From NCBI GenBank assembly GCA_937936675.1, contig CALDDL010000281.1, positions 10,423-74,422 on the forward strand: a DNA stretch of 64,000 bases, given 5' to 3'. Below, piece by piece: positions 58,040-64,000 of this stretch. The DNA is from an uncultured bacterium. GTDB lineage: Bacteria > Bacteroidota > Ignavibacteria > Ignavibacteriales > Melioribacteraceae. The position numbers and the translations under genes were made by a program. The notes under the pieces were generated by a model that worked only from the letters and a program-made list of their open reading frames with translations, was not told the DNA's origin and did not search any database. How positions within the stretch are numbered: the stretch's first letter is position 1; each line of letters starts with the position of its first letter.

Positions 58040-58849
58040 ATGAATGAACGAGAATATCGAAGAAAATATCCGGATGATGTTTATAAGACAGATACTTCTA
58101 ATAGAAGAATCCCTTTATTTCCGTCTCTTAGTTTTTATCCTGATTTAATAAAGATTGTCTATATAGGAAATCGCCAAGCCAAAGCCGGAATATATGACGA
58201 TTATAATTGGGCAAATTCTTCTACTGATGTTATAGAGGCATTAGAAAAAGCGGGAGTTGTTTTTGAAGTTGATGGTTTATCGAATATCACAAAATCTTCC
58301 AAACCTGTTATTTTCGTTTCTAATCACATGAGTACATTAGAGACTTTTTCCCTTCCTTCGTTCATCCAAGTTAAAAGACCTGTAGTATTTATAATGAAAG
58401 CCGAGTTAGCAGAGTATCCGTTATTCGGTCCGGTTTCAACTGCAAGAGACCCGATATCTGTCGGGAGAAAAAATCCTCGTGAAGATCTGATGCATGCAAT
58501 GCGTGAAGGAGCCGAAAGAATCAATAAAGGGAAATCGATAATTATATTTCCACAAAAGACACGTAGAGATAAATTTGATGAAAAGCAATTTAATTCACTC
58601 GGAGTTAAAATTGCGCGTCAAAACGGTATTGAAGTTGTCCCTATTGCTTTATTGACAGATGCGTGGGGGAATAATTCCAAAATATCCGCAATTAAAGATT
58701 TTGGAAAGATAGACCCGACAAAACCTGTACGAATCTCATTCGGCGAACCAATCCCTGCATCAAATGCTAATGAAGCCCATGAATACTGCATCAACTACAT
58801 AAAAACAAAACTTACCGAATGGGGAAGAAGCGACTTAATAGTCCTTTAA
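58040..58849 (+). CDS. PlsC-like acyltransferase with altered motifs
   Basis: 269 residues from ATG at 58040; the TTG at 58031 lies within a promoter-like element and is less likely. The acyltransferase fold is recognisable by FVSNHMSTLETF, where H96 and E101 give H-x4-E instead of the usual H-x4-D. The FPEGTR position reads IIFPQKTRRDK, lacking the Glu-Gly. Catalytic His is kept, so acyl transfer to glycerophosphate or another acceptor is possible. There is no membrane segment at the N-terminus. It is followed by the repeat array and the receptor gene. Confidence 0.75.
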   Translation: MNEREYRRKYPDDVYKTDTSNRRIPLFPSLSFYPDLIKIVYIGNRQAKAGIYDDYNWANSSTDVIEALEKAGVVFEVDGLSNITKSSKPVIFVSNHMSTLETFSLPSFIQVKRPVVFIMKAELAEYPLFGPVSTARDPISVGRKNPREDLMHAMREGAERINKGKSIIIFPQKTRRDKFDEKQFNSLGVKIARQNGIEVVPIALLTDAWGNNSKISAIKDFGKIDPTKPVRISFGEPIPASNANEAHEYCINYIKTKLTEWGRSDLIVL

Positions 58850-58914
58850 ATAACATTCCCATAACAATCTCTTAATCATTCCTTAACACTCTCTTAACCT
58901 TGAGTTAATACGTA
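58849..58914 (+). repeat. Six contiguous 11-bp direct repeats (Pho-box-like array)
   Basis: Units start at 58849, 58860, 58871, 58882, 58893 and 58904: AATAACATTCC, CATAACAATCT, CTTAATCATTC, CTTAACACTCT, CTTAACCTTGA, GTTAATACGTA. Every unit has TAA at the same place, and the middle four carry TTAA. The 11-bp period and CTTAAC core match binding sites of PhoB/PhoP/SphR-type response regulators, where units fall on one DNA face. The array ends five bases before a -7 promoter element, where an activator would replace the -33 contact. Confidence 0.75.
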
Positions 58915-58919
58915 AAATA

Positions 58920-58927
58920 TATCTTTG
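58920..58927 (+). promoter_or_regulatory. -7 promoter element of the TonB-dependent receptor gene
   Basis: TATCTTTG matches the Bacteroidota -7 consensus TAnnTTTG. Transcription would start near 58934, leaving a leader of about 28 bases with AAGGAG before the ATG at 58962. The -33 position is occupied by the 11-bp repeats. Confidence 0.6.
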
Positions 58928-58961
58928 TGTGTAGTTTTTTTTACAAGGAGAGAGAGAAAAA

Positions 58962-61763
58962 ATGTCAGATTTACAAAAAAGCAATACCTCGAGATATCGG
59001 GAGTTTTCAAAAGTGGTACTACTATTTATAGTAGCATCCTTTATTACTTTTTCAAATATTAATGCTCAAGAGAAAGGTTCAATAAGCGGAAAAATAATTG
59101 ATGGAAGCAATAATGATATACTTATCGGAGCTAATGTTTTAGTTTCCGGTACATCAATTGGTGCTTCATCGGATTTAGATGGATTTTATTCAATAAAAAA
59201 TTTATCACCGGGAACATATCAATTAAAATTCTCATTTATTTCATACAGGACAATCTTAGTAGATGATGTAAAAGTATTAGCAGGCAAAGAGACAAAAATT
59301 AGTGTAACGATGGAAACAACCTCGACAGAACTTTCAGAAGTAGTAGTTACGGCAGAGGCATTAAAGAATAGTGAGGGCGCACTTCTTAATATTCAGAAAA
59401 ACTCTTTAAACATAGTAGATGGAATGAGTGCAGAATTAATCAGTAAAAATAATAGTTCTGACGGTACGGATATATTAAAAAGAATGACAGGAATAACGAT
59501 CGCAGATGGAAAATTTGCCTATGTAAGAGGAGTGGGCGATCGTTATAATAATACACTTCTAAACGGATCTTCGCTTCCATCGACCGATCCTGAAAAGAGA
59601 AGTTTCTCCTACGATATATTCCCGGCAAGTTTAATAGAGAATGTTTTAACATCCAAAACATTTACTCCTGATAAACCGGCTGATTTTTCGGGTGGTTTAG
59701 TAGAGATAAATACAATTGAATTTCCTTCAAAATTTATTCTTGATATAAGTGCCTCTACATCATATAACACGGTTTCTAATCTGAAAGATTTCGTTACTTA
59801 TAGCGGCGGGAGCAAAGATTGGTTAGGTATGGACGATGGAACAAGGGCTCTACCATCTTTAATTACGGATCAAAAAGTGGGACGAGGAAATTATACCTCC
59901 GAGCAATTACAAGAGATCGGAAATTCATTTAATAATAATTGGAATACTAAAAAGAGCAAATCGCCATTAAATGGAAGTTTTAAGATTAATATGGGCGATA
60001 AATATGAGTTGGGAGAGCAGAGTTTATTCGGATATATCGCATCTTTAACTTATTCCAAAAGTGATGAAATAAAAGAGGTAGAGAGAAATAACTATACTTT
60101 TGAAGGTCCTCGTTATGAATATAACGGTTTTAATTATACTAATTCCGTTTCGTGGGGTGCTTTGCTTAATATGAGTTTCAAGTTAGATAAGAATAATAAA
60201 ATAAGCCTAAAAAATATTTATAATCAAAATGCAGATGATGAAACAGCGACTTATAAGGGAGCATATTATTCCGGTCCTGATTATCGAGATGTAACAGCTA
60301 TCAGATATGTAGAAAGATCACTTTATTCTACTCAATTTATTGGAGAACACAATTTTAATCTTCTTAGCGGAATTAAGATGGATTGGAATCTAAATTATGG
60401 CACTTCTACACGAAATGAGCCCGATGCGAGAAGATATATCTATTCTCGTCCTTATGATGACCCAAATTCTGATTTCAGATTTTTACTCGATCAATCACTT
60501 TCTACTCGATTCTATGGCAAGCTAAAAGATAATACTTATGGCGGTTCAATTAATTTTAATGTAAAACCGTTTGAAATGAGTGATATGCCTAGCTTCAAAT
60601 TTGGATTTAATATTGATAAAAAAGATAGAGCATTTGATGCGAGGACATTCGGATTCAGGAACATTCCTGGCGGAAATTTCATGCAGGAAGATTCTACCTT
60701 ATTAAAACCGGTAGAACAGATTTTTGCACCTCAAAATATAAATCCAAAATTTATCGAAGTTGTTGAGATAACAAAACCATCCGATAGTTATGATTCTAAT
60801 CAAGAAATAATAGCTTCTTATGTAATGACAGATTTCACTCCGGTTACTAATTTGAAAGTAGTGGTTGGAGCTCGTTACGAACATTCTAAGCAGGAGATGC
60901 TTTCTTATAGCTTAACGGACGAAGAGATTAAAGTAAGCCCTACTTATAATGATTGGCTTCCAAGTATGAATTTGACTTATGCTTTTAATGAAAAAATTAA
61001 CGTAAGAGCGGCAGCATCTAGAACATTAGCTCGTCCAGAATTTAGAGAATTAGCTCCATTTAGTTATTTCGATTTTGTTACTAATGAATTAGTGCAAGGA
61101 AATAGCAGTCTAAAAAGAAGCTTAATAAATAATTATGATCTTCGTTTTGAAATTTATCCTCAAGCCGGAGAATTATTTACTGTAAGTATTTTCTATAAAA
61201 AATTCGATGCGCCGATAGAGCAGATTTTACTAGCATCATCTTCATTTGAACCAATCAGATCATATCAAAATGCAGATAAAGCGGAAAATTATGGACTTGA
61301 ATTTGAATTGAGAAAGAATCTAGGATTTTTTAGTGATGCAATGAAAAACTTTTCATTTGTTGGGAATATGAGTTTTATTAAATCGAAAATTAAAATTGCT
61401 GGGAATGGATTTCAAGAGACTGAAAGACCGCTTCAAGGACAGGCAGATTATATTGCCAATTTCGGACTTTATTACGATAATTATTTAGACGGTATCACTG
61501 CTAATATTACATATAATAAAGTCGGTGAAAGAATTGCAAGGGTTGGTTTTGCGGGACTTGGAAATATTGTAGAACTTCCAAGAGATCAGATTGACTTAAG
61601 TTTCTCCAAGAAAATATTTGATGCATTTTCAATAAAAGTAAACGTAAAAGATTTATTAGCGCAAGACAGTAAGTTTGTACAAAAAACATTAGAGGGTGAT
61701 AAAACTTCTGAACTGGGTAGGAAGGGGAGAGTCTTCACAGTTGGATTTTCATATCAATTCTAA
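58962..61763 (+). CDS. TonB-dependent outer-membrane receptor with carboxypeptidase-like N-terminal domain
   Basis: 933 residues. A signal segment (VVLLFIVASFITFSNINAQ) follows a polar 17-residue start. A CarboxypepD_reg-like domain comes next (GSISGKIIDGSNNDILIGA to about residue 115), then the plug (DILKRMTGITIADGKFAYVRG, DRYNNTLLNGSSLPSTDPE) and a long beta-barrel with alternating aromatic strands ending in FSYQF. It should import a ligand across the outer membrane with TonB energy; the ligand is unknown. The upstream Pho-box-like array suggests phosphate control, and it pairs with a secreted protein 24 bp downstream. Confidence 0.9.
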   Translation: MSDLQKSNTSRYREFSKVVLLFIVASFITFSNINAQEKGSISGKIIDGSNNDILIGANVLVSGTSIGASSDLDGFYSIKNLSPGTYQLKFSFISYRTILVDDVKVLAGKETKISVTMETTSTELSEVVVTAEALKNSEGALLNIQKNSLNIVDGMSAELISKNNSSDGTDILKRMTGITIADGKFAYVRGVGDRYNNTLLNGSSLPSTDPEKRSFSYDIFPASLIENVLTSKTFTPDKPADFSGGLVEINTIEFPSKFILDISASTSYNTVSNLKDFVTYSGGSKDWLGMDDGTRALPSLITDQKVGRGNYTSEQLQEIGNSFNNNWNTKKSKSPLNGSFKINMGDKYELGEQSLFGYIASLTYSKSDEIKEVERNNYTFEGPRYEYNGFNYTNSVSWGALLNMSFKLDKNNKISLKNIYNQNADDETATYKGAYYSGPDYRDVTAIRYVERSLYSTQFIGEHNFNLLSGIKMDWNLNYGTSTRNEPDARRYIYSRPYDDPNSDFRFLLDQSLSTRFYGKLKDNTYGGSINFNVKPFEMSDMPSFKFGFNIDKKDRAFDARTFGFRNIPGGNFMQEDSTLLKPVEQIFAPQNINPKFIEVVEITKPSDSYDSNQEIIASYVMTDFTPVTNLKVVVGARYEHSKQEMLSYSLTDEEIKVSPTYNDWLPSMNLTYAFNEKINVRAAASRTLARPEFRELAPFSYFDFVTNELVQGNSSLKRSLINNYDLRFEIYPQAGELFTVSIFYKKFDAPIEQILLASSSFEPIRSYQNADKAENYGLEFELRKNLGFFSDAMKNFSFVGNMSFIKSKIKIAGNGFQETERPLQGQADYIANFGLYYDNYLDGITANITYNKVGERIARVGFAGLGNIVELPRDQIDLSFSKKIFDAFSIKVNVKDLLAQDSKFVQKTLEGDKTSELGRKGRVFTVGFSYQF

Positions 61764-61787
61764 TTTATTAATTTAATCGGAGGATTA

Positions 61788-63389
61788 ATGCGTAAGATAA
61801 TAACCTTGTTAGTTATATTGTTAGTTTTTGTTGGTGTTACTAAAGCACAAGATTTAGTGCTTGAGGGCAATATCAGTACTAATGTTGCACTTCAGAGCGG
61901 TAAAACCTATTTAATGAAAGGATTTGTAAGAATTCAGGAAGGAGCTTCACTAACTATTCCTGCCGGCACGATTATTTATGGAGATTATAATTCACAAGGG
62001 TCTTTAATAGTTCTCCCGGGCGGTAAAATATTTGCGGAAGGTACGAAGGATAATCCAATTGTATTTACAAGTCAATTCAAGATGGCGGGTTCTACGCAAT
62101 CACCTAATTATGGTGATTGGGGCGGAATAATTCTTCTAGGAAAAGCACCAATTAACGTTCCGGGCGGAAGTGCTAAGATTGAAGGTCCCGGAGATTATTA
62201 TGGCGGAAGCGATCCTGAGGATAATAGTGGTGTTATGAAATATGTACGCATCGAATATCCGGGTATCGCATTTTCACCAAATAACGAGATAAATGGTTTA
62301 ACATTTGGTGGTGTAGGAAGAGGTACAGTTATTGATTATGTACAAGTTTCCTATTCAGGTGATGATTCATTTGAATGGTTCGGTGGTACGGTTAATGCAA
62401 AACATCTAATTGCATATAGAGGATGGGATGATGATTTTGATACAGATTTTGGATTTAGCGGAAAATTACAATTCTTATTAGGCGTTCGCGACCCTCAGAT
62501 AGCAGATCAATCTCAATCTAATGGGTTTGAATCCGATAATGACGGCTCAGGATCGGTAAATGAACCAAGAACATCACCGACATGGTGGAATGTTACACTA
62601 GTAGGACCTGCTAAAGATGCCACAACTCAATATAATTCACTTTATAGAAGAGGAATGCATTTGAGACGTTCATCACAGAATAAAATAAATAATACAATTA
62701 TTTTAGGCTGGCCCACAGGTGTATATATCGATGGAACAAACACTGTGGCTGATGCAAAAGCTAATATTAGTTATTTAAAAAATAGTATCGTAGCAGGTTC
62801 ACTTACAAAGCAACTATCTTCTACAGATGCAGAATTTGAAGCCGGTATGGCAGCATGGTTCGGGACAAATAATGGTAAATTATTTGCTACAACTGCAGAA
62901 TTATATCTTGCCGATCCTTTTAATTTATTAAATCCAAATGCAATGCCAATTCCTCCAGTTTCTCCGGCATTTACAGGGGGTGCTACTCCTCCAAATGATG
63001 GATTTTTTGATGTAAACGCGACTTTTATCGGTGCTTTCGGAAGAGAGGATTGGACATCAGGCTGGAGTTCATTTAAATTAGAAATACCTACTTCCGTTAA
63101 AGAAGAATTTGAAAATGAAATTCCATCAACTTTTGAATTATCACAGAATTATCCTAACCCATTTAATCCATCTACATCTATTAAGTTTGCTTTGCCTAAT
63201 GCAGGATTTGTTAAATTATCTATCTATAATATATTAGGTCAAGAAGTTGCAAACTTAGTAAATTCGTATAAAGAAAGCGGAAATTATACAATAAATTGGA
63301 ATGCCGGAAACTTATCAAGTGGAATGTATATTTATCGACTTGAGACCGGTTCACAGATTATAACAAAGAAAATGACACTCTTGAAGTAG
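61788..63389 (+). CDS. Secreted protein with type IX sorting domain
   Basis: 533 residues. A signal peptide (ITLLVILLVFVGVTKAQ) is followed by a Gly/Asp-rich domain with beta-helix-like repeats (SLTIPAGTIIYGD, GSLIVLPGGKIFAEGT, GDWGGIILLGKAPI) and acidic motifs (DDSFEWFGG, GWDDDFDTDFG) that could bind metal. The last 90 residues are a Por/type IX C-terminal sorting domain (ELSQNYPNPFNPST, ending KKMTLLK), so it is exported to the surface. GGAGG precedes the ATG. Sharing an operon with the TonB receptor suggests a surface binding or enzyme partner. Function unknown. Confidence 0.88.
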   Translation: MRKIITLLVILLVFVGVTKAQDLVLEGNISTNVALQSGKTYLMKGFVRIQEGASLTIPAGTIIYGDYNSQGSLIVLPGGKIFAEGTKDNPIVFTSQFKMAGSTQSPNYGDWGGIILLGKAPINVPGGSAKIEGPGDYYGGSDPEDNSGVMKYVRIEYPGIAFSPNNEINGLTFGGVGRGTVIDYVQVSYSGDDSFEWFGGTVNAKHLIAYRGWDDDFDTDFGFSGKLQFLLGVRDPQIADQSQSNGFESDNDGSGSVNEPRTSPTWWNVTLVGPAKDATTQYNSLYRRGMHLRRSSQNKINNTIILGWPTGVYIDGTNTVADAKANISYLKNSIVAGSLTKQLSSTDAEFEAGMAAWFGTNNGKLFATTAELYLADPFNLLNPNAMPIPPVSPAFTGGATPPNDGFFDVNATFIGAFGREDWTSGWSSFKLEIPTSVKEEFENEIPSTFELSQNYPNPFNPSTSIKFALPNAGFVKLSIYNILGQEVANLVNSYKESGNYTINWNAGNLSSGMYIYRLETGSQIITKKMTLLK

Positions 63390-63419
63390 TAAAAAGTCTC
63401 TTCTCTCCTTCCAATCTTG

Positions 63420-63450
63420 AAGGGTGCCATAAGAGAGGCACCCTTTTTTT
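63420..63450 (+). terminator. Terminator after the receptor/secreted-protein operon
   Basis: AAGGGTGCC (63420-63428) pairs with GGCACCCTT (63437-63445) around ATAAGAGA, followed by a T-run. It closes the two-gene unit. Confidence 0.92.
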
Positions 63451-63518
63451 ATTAAAAACTTCTATTTTCTTTTATCAAAACTTTTTATATTTTCCAAAAG
63501 ACTAATTGGTAGATTTAT

Positions 63519-64000
63519 ATGAAGATAATAAAACCGGAACACCTAAAAAAAGGGGATACGATTGGGATTATTTCACCCGCATCTTCTCCAGATGATTTGT
63601 CACGAATCAATAGAGGAGTAAGTTATCTCGAAAAGTTAGGTTATCGAATTGAAGTAGGTAAAAATATTGATAAACAGACCGGTTATCTTGCTGGTGATGA
63701 TTCAGAGAGGTTATCCGATCTTCATGATATGTTTAGAAATAAGAATATAAAGGCGGTTTTTTCTATACGAGGTGGATATGGTTCCGCTCGTTTATTAGAT
63801 AAAATCGATTATCATTTAATCAAAAAAAATCCGAAAATATTTGTAGGATATTCTGATATTAATGCGCTTCAAATGGCATTTTTCCAAAAAGCGGGTTTGG
63901 TTACTTTTGCCGGTCCGATGGTGGCTGTGGATTTTCATGATGAAATTAGTCCTTTTACAGAAGAAGTATTTTGGAAAACGATTACTTCTACTAAGAAAAT
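63519..64000 (+). CDS. LD-carboxypeptidase, S66 family (3' truncated)
   Basis: The first 160 residues are present from ATG at 63519, and the end lies beyond the window. The start KPEHLKKGDTIGIISPASSP, the SIRGGYGSARLLD motif and FVGYSDINALQ with the nucleophilic serine are typical of LdcA/MccF-like serine peptidases. LdcA removes the terminal D-alanine from murein tetrapeptides during recycling in the cytoplasm. MccF-type antibiotic resistance is the alternative and cannot be separated with the C-terminus missing. Confidence 0.9.
   Translation, partial: MKIIKPEHLKKGDTIGIISPASSPDDLSRINRGVSYLEKLGYRIEVGKNIDKQTGYLAGDDSERLSDLHDMFRNKNIKAVFSIRGGYGSARLLDKIDYHLIKKNPKIFVGYSDINALQMAFFQKAGLVTFAGPMVAVDFHDEISPFTEEVFWKTITSTKK

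Noticed and set aside
58849..58914. 11-bp repeats as a CRISPR array or simple low-complexity DNA
   Set aside because: Units are contiguous, far too short for CRISPR, and the fixed TAA phase next to a promoter fits regulator binding sites better.

Overview
The window reads as one stretch of an AT-rich bacterial chromosome from the Fibrobacteres-Chlorobi-Bacteroidetes group, most likely an Ignavibacteria-type organism (Ignavibacterium/Melioribacter relatives). The evidence is a type IX secretion C-terminal sorting tail with the NYPNPFNPST signature, a short primary sigma factor without region 1.1, promoter elements fitting the Bacteroidota -7 consensus TAnnTTTG, a ferredoxin-dependent KorAB, and the gene order. 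No lineage was tested by search. I see no phage, insertion sequence or CRISPR array.

Positions 1-30147 form one nearly uninterrupted gene-expression supercluster on the + strand: nusG (5' cut), rplK-rplA-rplJ-rplL, rpoB-rpoC, rpsL-rpsG-fusA-tuf, the S10 block (rpsJ to rpsQ), the spc block (rplN to secY, with a tRNA-Gln gene between rplR and rpsE), map-infA-rpmJ, and the alpha block (rpsM-rpsK-rpsD-rpoA-rplQ), closed by a strong terminator. Many of these genes start at TTG or GTG behind a good Shine-Dalgarno sequence.

Positions 30150-38201 hold engB, a membrane GAF/degenerate-GGDEF protein, deoB, two tandem EutN/CcmL-type microcompartment pentamer genes, the primary sigma factor, an NlpC/P60 lipoprotein, a TerC-type membrane protein, a receiver-domain protein and a 62-residue putative zinc protein. 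tRNA-Gly and tRNA-Cys follow.

Positions 38600-56164 are housekeeping genes in short operons: acyl-ACP thioesterase and a UPF0316 membrane protein (- strand), pcm-miaA, prfB with an in-frame UAA at its programmed frameshift site, a glycosyltransferase, a PspC/LiaF-like envelope pair (- strand), nadE, a thioredoxin-like protein, korAB, nrnA, pepA, and a convergent LolCDE-type lipoprotein exporter.

Positions 56289-64000 hold a four-tRNA array (Pro, Arg, His, Glu), a cysteine-rich radical SAM protein (- strand), a PlsC-like acyltransferase, then a TonB-dependent receptor and a type IX-secreted protein. Six contiguous 11-bp direct repeats (a Pho-box-like array) sit directly upstream of the receptor's -7 element. 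The window ends inside an LD-carboxypeptidase gene.

The observations most worth a second look are the 11-bp repeat array with its receptor/secreted-protein pair, the deoB-linked pair of microcompartment pentamer genes with no hexamer gene nearby, and the UAA-type prfB frameshift.
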